Shown piece after piece: positions 1 to 7,240 of a stretch of 64,000 bases of DNA. Each line of letters begins with the position of its first letter. Positions within the stretch are counted from its first letter, which is position 1. Below the pieces are notes generated by a model that saw only the letters and a program-made list of their open reading frames with translations, was not told the origin of the DNA and searched no databases. Source of the DNA: Lentzea albidocapillata subsp. violacea (GTDB lineage Bacteria > Actinomycetota > Actinomycetes > Mycobacteriales > Pseudonocardiaceae); contig NZ_FNET01000006.1 of NCBI RefSeq assembly GCF_900100275.1, positions 248,001 to 312,000 of the forward strand, given 5' to 3'. The position numbers and the translations under genes are program-made.

Positions 1-152
1 GCGGTGGCCCAACCGGTTTCACCGCAGGGCAGGAAGATCCTGCTACGCCCAGCGCGGACGTGACCGAACCGGAAGCATCGGGCGAACCGTCCACTCCTGA
101 CGAGGTGACCGCGCCCAGGTCGTCGGCGCCGGGCCGTTCTCGCGGGCAGACC
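1..152 (+). pseudogene. decayed 5' fragment of an SdrD-like surface protein gene
   Basis: This stretch is recognisably a rearranged copy of the 5' part of the surface-protein gene that starts at 1001. Bases 1-10 match the sequence near 972, bases 14-25 match the end of the signal-peptide region near 1080, and later blocks match the Glu/Pro/Thr linker (CCGTCCACTCC) and the start of the first folded domain (GTCGTCGGCGCCGGGCCGTT). Blocks between them are deleted and no open frame runs through. The copy stops just before the broken msrA, so msrA sits between a dead and a live copy of the same gene. The left end is cut by the window. Confidence 0.7.
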
Positions 153-172
153 TGATCCATACAATGCAGGTC

Positions 173-840
173 ATGGCGCTGTTCGGTCGAGACGAAGCCC
201 GCCAGGCGACTGCCGCCGACACGTTGCCAGGCCGCCCGGACCCGATCACCGTGCCCGACTTTCACGCGGTGTTCCCGGATCGTCGGGTTACGCCACCGTT
301 CCCCTCCGGCACCGCACCGCGGTCTTCGGCCTGGGCTGCTTCTCGGGCGCCGAACGCCTCTTCTGGCGTACACCCGGCGTCTGGTCGACCGCCGTCGGCT
401 ACGCGGGCGGCGTCACCCCGAACCCGACCTACGAAGAGGTCTGCTCTGGCCGCACCGGCCACGCCGAGGTCGTCCTCGTCGTCTTCGACCCGGCCGCGCT
501 GCCGTTCCAGGACCTGCTGCGGGTGTTCTGGGAGGGCCACGACCCGCCCCAGGGCATGCGGCAGGGCGCCGACATCGGTACGCAGTACCGGTCGATGGTC
601 CTGTACGCCGACGAAGGACAGCGGGTCACCGCCGAGGCTTCGGCGGCCGTGTACCAACGGGCGTTGAGCGAGGCGGGGCGCGGGGCGATCACCACGGAGC
701 TGGCGTCGCTGGGGGAGTTCTACTACGCGGAGGACTACCACCAGCAGTACCTGTCCGATGCCAAGAATCCCTACGGGTACTGCGGATTGGGCGGCACCGG
801 TGTGTCGTGCCCGGTCGGCCTGAAGCTCGCGGAGCAGTGA
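173..840 (+). pseudogene. msrA: peptide-methionine (S)-S-oxide reductase MsrA, frameshifted
   Basis: MsrA reduces methionine-S-sulfoxide in oxidised proteins. The N-terminal part (LPGRPDPI, then PPFPSGT) is read in one frame from ATG 173; the catalytic core (AVFGLGCF, then [20 protein letters not shown] and [14 protein letters not shown]) and the C-terminal [11 protein letters not shown] are in another frame from about 320 to the stop at 838-840. One base appears to be missing between about 305 and 325. The catalytic Cys of the GCFWG motif is kept, but the motif reads GCFSG: the Trp that packs against the substrate methyl group is a Ser. Two independent lesions suggest a pseudogene, though a single sequencing indel would restore the frame. 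Confidence 0.75.
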
Positions 841-1000
841 GCCGCGAAGTCGATCGTGAGCTGAAAGTTACTTGTTATCCCAGGTCGGTGCCCCTACCGT
901 GCTCGCTGAAACCACGTTCACCGCACGGCGGGGGGTTTCGCGCGGTACGTCGGGGGTCGTGTCGCTTCGTCGCGGTGGCCTATGTCTGGGGAGTTCCACC

Positions 1001-2842
1001 TTGTCTGGATCACGCGCGCGTGGCGTCGCGCGCAGATCGGCCGTGTTCGCGGCTGTTCTGGCGTTGAGCGCCACCACCTGTTTCACCGCATACGCGCAGG
1101 AAGACCCTGTTACCCCGAGCACGGACGTCACGGCGCCGAGCACCTCGACCCAGCCGGAAGCACCGGCTGAGACGACGCCGACCGAGACGACGACGCCGAC
1201 CGAGCCGTCCACTCCGGGCGAGTCGACCGCGCCGCCAGTCAGCGAGACGCCGGCCGACAAGCCGGAGGAGAAGCCCGCCGACCAGGTTGAGCAGCCGGCT
1301 GCCGATCCCGCCCGCTCGGACGTGCAGGCCACGTCCGAGGTCGTCGGCGCCGGGCCGTTCCTCGTCGGTCAGGCCGTGACGGTCAAGCTCACCATCACGA
1401 ACAGCGGCACCGTCGAAGCCACCGGCGTGGCGGCGTGGTCCGAGAACATCTCCGGGTCGTACTTCAACATCGACGACTGGGACGGCCTGCGAGCGCCGTG
1501 GGGCGGGGCGCCCGACACGAAGCTCGCGGCGGGAGAGTCGCGGACCTTCACCCTCAAGGGCCGTACCTACAGCTACGCGGGCAACGCGAAGTTCAAGATC
1601 CGCGTCAACGCCACCAACGACCGGGACTCGATGGACGGCAGCCCGACCGTCGAGGTTCCGTTCCGGGAGCCCGTCAAGACGGGCACCATCGGCGGCATCC
1701 TCTGGGGTGACGCGAACGGCAACGGCGTGCAGGACGCCGGCGAGGGTCTGGCCGGCGCCCAGGCGTACCTGTACGGCGGCGGCGACCCGAACGTGACTCC
1801 GCGCACGCGCACCGACGCCAACGGTCGTTTCACCTTCACCGGCCTCGAGCTCCGGACGTGGGGGCTGAACTTCCAGGAACTGCCTGGCGGCTGGGTTCTG
1901 CAGTACAGCAACGAGCAGATCCCGGTCGACGGCAGCGACTCCACCTCGGAGCTGCGCTACAAGGCGGTCCGGCCGCTGAACGACCAGCTGTCGGCGTCGC
2001 TGCGCTTCACCTCCACCGACCACGTCGCCGGTGGCTTCGCGACCGTGGAGTTCACGCTGACCAACAAGGGCGGCTCGGACATCTCCGGGATCGTCGCGGG
2101 CTGCAACCGCTCCGGCGAGGGACCGCACATGGCGTTCCCGGACGGACTCGGTGACCTCGACTGGGACAAGGGCGCGACGATCCTCGCGGGTCAGAGCCGC
2201 GTGTTCACGGTGCTCGCGGGAATCCCGCTCTCCGCCGACCGCTACGGCCACGCCTACGTGGCGTGTGACTTCGGCACGAGCGACGGCATCATCGACGGCT
2301 ACCCCGGCGTCTTCGACTACGTCAAGGTCGGCGACAAGCGCACGGACACCAACGGTTCGCTCTACGTGGACCGCGACGGCAACGGCTGGATGAACGGTGA
2401 CGAGCACCTGACTGGCGTCTCGTTCAGCCTGGTCGACCCGAAGACCGGTGTCGTGGCCGGGACCGCCAGTGGCACCGGCGAGTATGGCCAGGCCTACTTC
2501 ACCGACATCCCTGCCGGCCTCTACGAGGTCGTCGTCAACGGGCCGTGGAAGGTGAAGCATCCGGAGTGGCTGATCAGCGCTCAGGACTGCACCGAGTGGT
2601 GCAACAACGGCTGGGCCGTCGAGGTCGTGCCGAGCGACGAGCCCGGTGGCACGCCGGGTGGCACGCCGGGTGGCGGCCAGCCCGAGCAGCCCGTGCAGAA
2701 GGTCCTGCCGGTCAAGTACACGGCGACGGCGGGTGCGCTTGCGGACACCGGGGCCAGCGTCTCGGGTCTAGGTCTGGTCGGTGCGCTGACGTTGCTCGTC
2801 GGCGGCGCGTCGGTCTTCCTCGCGCGACGCAGGACCGCGTAG
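1001..2842 (+). CDS. LAxTG-anchored SdrD-like surface protein
   Basis: A predicted cell-wall protein of 613 residues. TTG 1001 is chosen because GGGGAG lies 7 bases upstream and a clean signal peptide follows (RR, hydrophobic core, cleavage after about residue 32, TAYA). Next comes a Thr/Pro/Glu-rich linker to about residue 105, a DUF11/CARDB-like domain, an SdrD B-like domain with a calcium-loop motif (GDANGNGVQDAGEG), a second beta domain and another DRDGNG loop. The C-terminus has GGTPGGTPGG, then LADTG at about residue 580, a hydrophobic helix and RRR. LAxTG is the signal preferred by class E sortases of actinobacteria. No sortase is encoded here. An earlier in-frame TTG at 872 is less likely. 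Confidence 0.8.
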   Translation: MSGSRARGVARRSAVFAAVLALSATTCFTAYAQEDPVTPSTDVTAPSTSTQPEAPAETTPTETTTPTEPSTPGESTAPPVSETPADKPEEKPADQVEQPAADPARSDVQATSEVVGAGPFLVGQAVTVKLTITNSGTVEATGVAAWSENISGSYFNIDDWDGLRAPWGGAPDTKLAAGESRTFTLKGRTYSYAGNAKFKIRVNATNDRDSMDGSPTVEVPFREPVKTGTIGGILWGDANGNGVQDAGEGLAGAQAYLYGGGDPNVTPRTRTDANGRFTFTGLELRTWGLNFQELPGGWVLQYSNEQIPVDGSDSTSELRYKAVRPLNDQLSASLRFTSTDHVAGGFATVEFTLTNKGGSDISGIVAGCNRSGEGPHMAFPDGLGDLDWDKGATILAGQSRVFTVLAGIPLSADRYGHAYVACDFGTSDGIIDGYPGVFDYVKVGDKRTDTNGSLYVDRDGNGWMNGDEHLTGVSFSLVDPKTGVVAGTASGTGEYGQAYFTDIPAGLYEVVVNGPWKVKHPEWLISAQDCTEWCNNGWAVEVVPSDEPGGTPGGTPGGGQPEQPVQKVLPVKYTATAGALADTGASVSGLGLVGALTLLVGGASVFLARRRTA

Positions 2843-2845
2843 CAA

Positions 2846-3229
2846 CTAACAGAAGATGATTCCGCACGGCCTCGTGGTCGTGGTCGTCGTAGTTGTCGTC
2901 GGCCGCGGTCGCGAGGTCGTTGTGGTTACTGGCGGCGGAGCCTGAGTAGTCGTCGTGGTTGTGGTCGTTGTCGTGGATGTCGTGGTCGTTGTGCTGGTGG
3001 AAGAAGGTGCTGCGGACGATGAACTCGACACCACGCTCTGTGACGGAGGTTGGGACTCCGTGGGGATCAACGAAGGCGTGTTGATCAGCGAGACACGGGC
3101 CGGTCTGTCGCCGTCAGGCCCTGCCGGATCGCCCGACGCGAGCGATCCGACATGCGGCGCGAGCACGTAAAACGCGGCGACGACCGCACCTAGGAGAGCC
3201 CCGGTTGCGAGCCGACCGGGCCCACTCAT
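2846..3229 (-). CDS. Thr-rich single-pass membrane protein with terminal Cys pair
   Basis: A protein of 127 residues with one hydrophobic segment near the N-terminus (about residues 8-28), an Asp/Pro/Gly region, then Ser and nearly uninterrupted Thr runs broken by QAPPP and RPRP, ending in PCGIIFC. The Thr tract looks like a rigid extracellular stalk. The family is not recognised. ATG 3229 is preferred over a TTG four codons earlier. It converges on the surface-protein gene with only 3 bases between the stops. Repetitive ACG/ACC codons make this stretch prone to expansion or assembly error. Confidence 0.5.
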   Translation of the reverse strand: MSGPGRLATGALLGAVVAAFYVLAPHVGSLASGDPAGPDGDRPARVSLINTPSLIPTESQPPSQSVVSSSSSAAPSSTSTTTTTSTTTTTTTTTTQAPPPVTTTTSRPRPTTTTTTTTTRPCGIIFC

Positions 3230-3300
3230 CGCCGCCAACACCCGGATTGCCTATCTCGTTCACTCGATTGGGTCAAGCGAAGCTGGTCATTTCTACTCGA

Positions 3301-3657
3301 TCACACCTTTGTGACCGTGACGCCCACTACGCCCTGTGACAGCGGGGCGATCGTCTTGAAGGCCCTGGGGGTCAGGTCTACGCAGCGGCCGGTGATGAAC
3401 GGGCCTCGGTCGTTGATCCGCACGGTCACCGTCTTGCCATTGGAGCGGTTCTTCACCTTCACGCGAGTGCCGAACGGGAGTGTCTTGTGTGCGGCCGTCA
3501 GCTTGTTGGGGTCGAAGCGCTCGCCGCTGGCCGTCGTGCCGCCGCCCGAGTAGTAGGAAGCCTTACAGGTCTCGGCGGAAGCCACGGGGGAGAGGAACAC
3601 AGCGGTGGCGGCGAGGGAGGCCAGCGTGAGGCCGGTTGCCGCGAGAGTCTTTGCCAT
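3301..3657 (-). CDS. secreted RlpA-like double-psi beta-barrel protein
   Basis: A 118-residue exported protein: signal peptide of about 28 residues ending in ASA, then a single double-psi beta-barrel (DPBB/RlpA) domain. Visible motifs are [32 protein letters not shown] and the INDRGPF-GRCVDL block, which in RlpA and expansin-like proteins forms the conserved Asp-containing core. RlpA lytic transglycosylases act on peptidoglycan; the small actinobacterial versions lack the SPOR domain and their enzymatic activity is uncertain. The protein is complete for this short class. It stands alone between unrelated genes. Confidence 0.8.
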   Translation of the reverse strand: MAKTLAATGLTLASLAATAVFLSPVASAETCKASYYSGGGTTASGERFDPNKLTAAHKTLPFGTRVKVKNRSNGKTVTVRINDRGPFITGRCVDLTPRAFKTIAPLSQGVVGVTVTKV

Positions 3658-3702
3658 GGTGCAAGCAACTCACCCGCCGGCAAAGAGCCGCCTAACGCGC
3701 GC

Positions 3703-4095
3703 CTAACCGGGAAACTGCTCGGCCGCGGACACCAGCAGGTGCCAGTCGCCGTCCGGCAGGGTGCGCAGTCGATCAAGCAGGGCGGACATCCTGGACAGTA
3801 ACGCTGGGTGATCGGTCCAGAACGAGTGATCTACTCTCAGTAGAGCGGCGAGCAGGTCGCCGGGGTACAGGGCGACCGATCGCAACGGGTCGCACTCGAC
3901 GTGTTCCAGGGCCAGCAGCGCGGTCACGTCCAGGCCCACCTGGTGTGTCACGAGCAGGTGCAACGACGTCGGCGTCAGCTGTCCCACCGGCAGATCGCGC
4001 AGCGCACACAGGTCACGGTAGAGCTGGGTCGACGACGAGTCGGGCCTGCCCCAGTCGTCCTTGCTGAGGTGCGCCAGCGTTCTGTCCCGGTCCAC
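3703..4095 (-). CDS. orphan CdiI_2-type immunity protein
   Basis: A 130-residue soluble protein that reads like the CdiI_2 family of contact-dependent-inhibition immunity proteins: an N-terminal LSKDDWGRP motif, then a helical stretch (LYRDLCALRDLPVGQLTP), LHLLVTHQVGLDVTALLAL, and the GDLLAALLR motif. GTG 4095 is chosen because it has GGGGA about 10 bases upstream and places the family motifs at the N-terminus; the frame is open further up (to 4182) but that stretch lacks family-like sequence. No polymorphic toxin or CdiA-like gene lies nearby, so it would be an orphan antidote. The family call is from memory of the motifs. Confidence 0.6.
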   Translation of the reverse strand: MDRDRTLAHLSKDDWGRPDSSSTQLYRDLCALRDLPVGQLTPTSLHLLVTHQVGLDVTALLALEHVECDPLRSVALYPGDLLAALLRVDHSFWTDHPALLSRMSALLDRLRTLPDGDWHLLVSAAEQFPG

Positions 4096-4178
4096 GCACC
4101 CATAGTCCCCGCAAAGGCAGTCGCCAGTGGGCCGGCCGAGGCAACGGTTCGGCGAAGGCCGCTCACATGGAACCTGCG

Positions 4179-4935
4179 TCACGACTGCGCGGCCGCGACC
4201 ACTGAGGGCACGGTCATCGCCGCACCGCGCGAGAAGTGCTCTTCGTACTGTTCAGGCCCTAACGCCTGCCGGCACAACGCCACGCATTGGTTGTGCGACG
4301 CCGCGAGGTTCGCAGACCCGAAGAGCGGCAACCCGATCGACTGCCGCACGCGGTCCGCGCCGCCCAGCAGCAACGCGGCGTTCGACGCGGAACCGGTGAC
4401 CACCGAGATCAGCGCCAGCAACTCGACCGACACCGCGATGCCCAGCAGGTCGTTGAACTTCTCCTTGATGCGCAACGACGACGTGGCCAGCTCGCGGGCC
4501 TCGACGATGTCGCCGCGTCCCATGGCCACGTGGCGATGACACGGAGGTTCGGCGCCGCTCGCAGCAGCGTGTCCACCAGCACCGCGCAGTGGTCCATGAC
4601 GTGCTCGCTCGCGGAACGGGTGCCGCTCGACCAGCGCGTTGACCAGTGGGGCTCGCCGAGCGCGAGGGATACCTCCATCAGTTCCTCGACCGCGCAGGCG
4701 CGCGAGCAGGCTGTGCAGGGTCTTCGTGGCGGAAGCGGGCACTTCGTCCGACCAGAGCGCGTCCACGAGCGCACTCCTCGGCACCGTCTCGCCCGGGTTC
4801 AGCGCCAGCCGGGTCACGAGGGTTCTGTCCCGCACTGCTGAGCTGAACTGCTCCGTTCGGGCCGGTGAGTTCGAGCGGCCCGAGCAGGCGGATGATCACG
4901 TTGTTGGTCCTGTCGTCAGCCCCGACAAAGGCCAT
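4179..4935 (-). pseudogene. AfsR/SARP-type transcriptional regulator, frameshifted and internally deleted
   Basis: The N-terminus (IIRLLGPLELTGPNGAVQLS) is the start of the winged-helix DNA-binding domain of AfsR/SARP regulators, in one frame from about 4935. Just after it, near 4840, the reading moves to another frame, where TLVTRLALNPGETVPRSALV and LVDALWSDEVPASATKTLHS continue the domain. The next recognisable piece is a fragment of the BTAD domain (LVERHPFRER). The sequence then jumps to the C-terminal TPR-like end (ARELATSSLRIKEKFNDLLG, LLLGGADRVRQSIG). The whole NB-ARC ATPase core is missing, so the gene is a deleted relic. It is divergent from the P450 gene, 20 bases away. Confidence 0.75.
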
Positions 4936-4955
4936 GACCGCGCAAAGATAGCGCA

Positions 4956-6002
4956 ATGGAATTCGACCCGAGAATCAACGCCAGGCGCGTCACCGCATAC
5001 GCCGACCTGCGGGCCGTACTGGCTGATCCGGTGACGTTCTCCTCCCGGAACATGACAGGTCCGCAGGTCGCGACCCTCGCGGCACGGATGCAGCCGGAGC
5101 AGCGGCGATTACTCGAATTGATGTCCTCACTCAATGCGGCGGACGGCACCAGACACGCCCGAATTCGTGCGGCGGCGAATCAGAAATTCACCCCAACGGC
5201 CGTGCGCCAAATGGCTGACTCAATTAGGGAACGCGCGAGGACCCTGCTCGACGAACTGCCGGAAGAAGCGGAGTTCGTCGGCGAGTTCGCCGCGCCGTTC
5301 GCGCTCGGAGTTGTCGGTGACGTGCTCGGCGTGCCCGAAGCGGACTTCCCGCTGTTCCGCGAGTTCGTGGCACCGGTGCTGGAACTGACCAGCGGCGAGG
5401 AGGTCAGCGAGCGCGCCCTCGGGTCGTACTTCGCCGGCATGAACGAGTTCTGCGCCTACTTCGCGCGCTCGAACGCGTTCCGGGGCGGGCAGCTGTCCGA
5501 GCAGGAACGGCTGTCGCTGTGCCTCGCGGTCGTCGTGGCCGGCGCCGACTCGACGACGAACATGCTGGCCAGCATGTTCCTGCGACTCGACGGCAAGGAA
5601 CGTCGGCTGGGCGGCGTGGTGGAGGAGGTGGTGCGGCTCGACACGCCGTTCGCCGGGTTCTTCCGGACGGCGACGTGCCCGGTGACCGTGGACGGGGTGC
5701 GGATCGAGGAGGGCGAGCACTTGTTCCTCGACTACGCGGCCGGCAACCGTGACCCGAAGGTGTTCAGCGAGGACTTTGACCCCGGCCGGCCGGCCGTGCC
5801 GGGGCATCTCGGCTTCGGGCACGGGCCGCACTACTGCCTGGGCGCCCAGCTGGCCCGGCTGGAGGGCCGGATCGTCGCCGAAGAGCTGCTCGACCGCTCG
5901 TCCGAGGTGGCCGAGCAGCCCGGCGACGTGCGCTACCGCAGGCACCTGATCAGTCACGGGCCCGCGGAGCTGCGGTTCAGACCAGGGCAGCGTCGAGCGT
6001 GA
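4956..6002 (+). CDS. cytochrome P450, shortened
   Basis: A 348-residue bacterial (CYP105/107-like) P450. Seen: the VTAYADLRAVLADPVTFSS segment after strand beta-1, an I-helix AGADSTTN, the ExxR motif (EVVR), and the haem loop FGHGPHYCLGAQLAR with its Cys ligand. Family members are about 400 residues. Here roughly the first 40-50 residues are missing, and the stretch between the I-helix and ExxR is several residues short, as if part of the J-helix were lost. It sits beside a dead pathway-type regulator, so this may be a decaying biosynthetic remnant, although the frame is still open. Its 3' end overlaps the convergent OsmC gene by 26 bases. Confidence 0.75.
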   Translation: MEFDPRINARRVTAYADLRAVLADPVTFSSRNMTGPQVATLAARMQPEQRRLLELMSSLNAADGTRHARIRAAANQKFTPTAVRQMADSIRERARTLLDELPEEAEFVGEFAAPFALGVVGDVLGVPEADFPLFREFVAPVLELTSGEEVSERALGSYFAGMNEFCAYFARSNAFRGGQLSEQERLSLCLAVVVAGADSTTNMLASMFLRLDGKERRLGGVVEEVVRLDTPFAGFFRTATCPVTVDGVRIEEGEHLFLDYAAGNRDPKVFSEDFDPGRPAVPGHLGFGHGPHYCLGAQLARLEGRIVAEELLDRSSEVAEQPGDVRYRRHLISHGPAELRFRPGQRRA

Positions 6003-6405
6003 TGTTCTCGACGGCCGCGAGCGCCTTGGAGACCGGGCAGTTCGCCTTGGCGCCCTCGGCGGCCGTGACGAAGTCCTCCTGGGACAGGCCCGGCACGTTG
6101 GCGCGGACGGTCAGGTGGATGCCGGTGATGCCGACGCCCGCCTGGAACGAGACCTCGGCCTTGGTGTCGATCGAGGTGGGCGGCGTGCCCGCGCCGGTCA
6201 GGCCGTGCGAGAGCGCCATCGAGTAGCAGGAGGAGTGCGCGGCGGCGATGAGCTCCTCGGGGCTGGTCTTGCCGCCCGCCTCCTCGGCGCGCGCCTTCCA
6301 GTCGATGTCGAAGCTGCCGCTGTTGGAGGTGGCGAGGCTGACGTTTCCCTTGCCCTCGACGAGGGAGCCTTCCCAGTGAGCGTTTGCCGTCTGCTTGATG
6401 GCCAT
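5977..6405 (-). CDS. OsmC family peroxiredoxin
   Basis: A 142-residue OsmC/Ohr-superfamily protein that reduces organic hydroperoxides through a reactive cysteine pair. The two conserved cysteines are visible: Cys60 in AAAHSSCYSMAL and Cys123 in ANCPVSKAL. The N-terminal HWEGSLVEGKGNVSLATSNS is typical of the OsmC (osmotically inducible) branch rather than Ohr. Length matches the family. The start is ATG 6405. It is transcribed toward the P450 gene and the last 26 bases overlap that gene's end. Confidence 0.9.
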   Translation of the reverse strand: MAIKQTANAHWEGSLVEGKGNVSLATSNSGSFDIDWKARAEEAGGKTSPEELIAAAHSSCYSMALSHGLTGAGTPPTSIDTKAEVSFQAGVGITGIHLTVRANVPGLSQEDFVTAAEGAKANCPVSKALAAVENITLDAALV

Positions 6406-6522
6406 GATCTCCAGGTCCTTGTCGAACGGGCTCGATCAGGTTGATGCGAGCGGTCTGGGACCACCTTTTCACGGGTCGCCCCTGAGATCACCTCGAGAAC
6501 CGCGTGAACACCCAATAAACGA

Positions 6523-6557
6523 AAGAAGCCCGGCGTCCACAGGACACCGGGCTTCTT
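6523..6557 (-). terminator. rho-independent terminator of tRNA-Gly
   Basis: Arms AAGAAGCCCGG and CCGGGCTTCTT form a GC-rich stem that continues through GTCC/GGAC with one mismatch. On the minus strand it follows the tRNA 3' end by a few bases and is followed by TTTCGTTTATT, so it terminates the tRNA transcript. Confidence 0.85.
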
Positions 6558-6561
6558 CGAG

Positions 6562-6634
6562 AGCGGATGACGAGACTCGAACTCGCGACCCTCACCTTGG
6601 CAAGGTGATGCGCTACCAACTGCGCTACATCCGC
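6562..6634 (-). tRNA. tRNA-Gly(GCC)
   Basis: Read on the minus strand this is a 73-base cloverleaf: acceptor GCGGATG paired with CATCCGC, D-arm with AGTTGGTAG, anticodon loop TTGCCAA giving anticodon GCC, and a T-arm with GTTCGAGTC. The discriminator base is T and CCA is not encoded. GCC reads the GGC and GGT glycine codons, among the most used in this genome. A strong terminator follows immediately. Confidence 0.97.
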
Positions 6635-6667
6635 ACTGCCTTACGGGAGACAACTATACAACAGCCT

Positions 6668-7066
6668 CTAGACGGCATCTTGCGAGGGGGGTTCCAAACC
6701 GGCCAGCAGTTGATCTACCTCGTCCAACTGCTCCTTCGGCCAGCGCCACTCCCACAGCGCCCGCACCTTGGGCAGCACGTCGACCGGCAGCCACGCGGCC
6801 ACCTCCTCGCGGAGGTCCCAGTCGTCGAACACGTGCTCGTAGAAGCTGATCAGTGCCGCGTTCTCCAGGAACTGTTCCGGCTGGTGGAAGCACCAGTGCG
6901 CGAAGCCGTACGCGCGCCGCAGCACCTCGTCGTCCTGCGCGCGGTGCGCTTCCTGCGCCAGCTGGGACAGCTCGGAGAAGAAGACGTGGCAGGACCACTC
7001 CTCGGTCTCGGCGACAGCCCGGAGTTCCGGCACCAGGGCCGAAGCACGTTCTCGCCAGTCCACCAC
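6668..7066 (-). CDS. uncharacterised acidic helical protein
   Basis: A 132-residue soluble protein rich in Trp, Glu and Leu, without a signal peptide or membrane segment. It is predicted all-helical, with motifs such as RRAYGFAHWCFHQ and SFYEHVFDDWDLREE. I do not recognise a family with confidence; proteins of this look occur as short hypotheticals in actinomycetes. Two GTG codons lie back to back at 7064-7066 and 7061-7063, and either could start it; the frame is open far upstream but reads as antisense of the sigma factor gene there. Confidence 0.55.
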   Translation of the reverse strand: MVDWRERASALVPELRAVAETEEWSCHVFFSELSQLAQEAHRAQDDEVLRRAYGFAHWCFHQPEQFLENAALISFYEHVFDDWDLREEVAAWLPVDVLPKVRALWEWRWPKEQLDEVDQLLAGLEPPSQDAV

Positions 7067-7240
7067 GTGCGTGACGATAGTCGCTGGATCTTGTCGCGCC
7101 GACCGTCCGACGCCCACCTGTGACCGTCCTGTCACCGATCGCGTTGCGCTGATCAGCCCACGCCGAACGGATGGTCTTGTATATCGACCTGTTCTCATCG
7201 AGGAGCAGTTCTGGCCCCTTGTGGCATGTTGAGGCCTGTG

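Noticed and set aside
300..330. Programmed frameshift in msrA
   Set aside because: No slippery run or downstream structure stands out and the active-site Trp is also lost, so decay or sequencing error is simpler.
1010..2560. 516-codon open frame on the minus strand opposite the surface-protein gene
   Set aside because: Arg/Val/Gly-rich antisense shadow caused by high GC; the plus-strand gene has a signal peptide, domains and a sorting signal.
2870..3010. Regular short repeats that resemble a repeat array
   Set aside because: They are Thr codon runs inside a reading frame, without spacers, so not CRISPR or a mobile-element repeat.
4096..4182. Longer N-terminus for the CdiI-like protein from GTG 4182
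   Set aside because: The extra 29 residues are Cys/Pro/Arg-rich and unlike the family, and GTG 4095 has a better ribosome-binding site.
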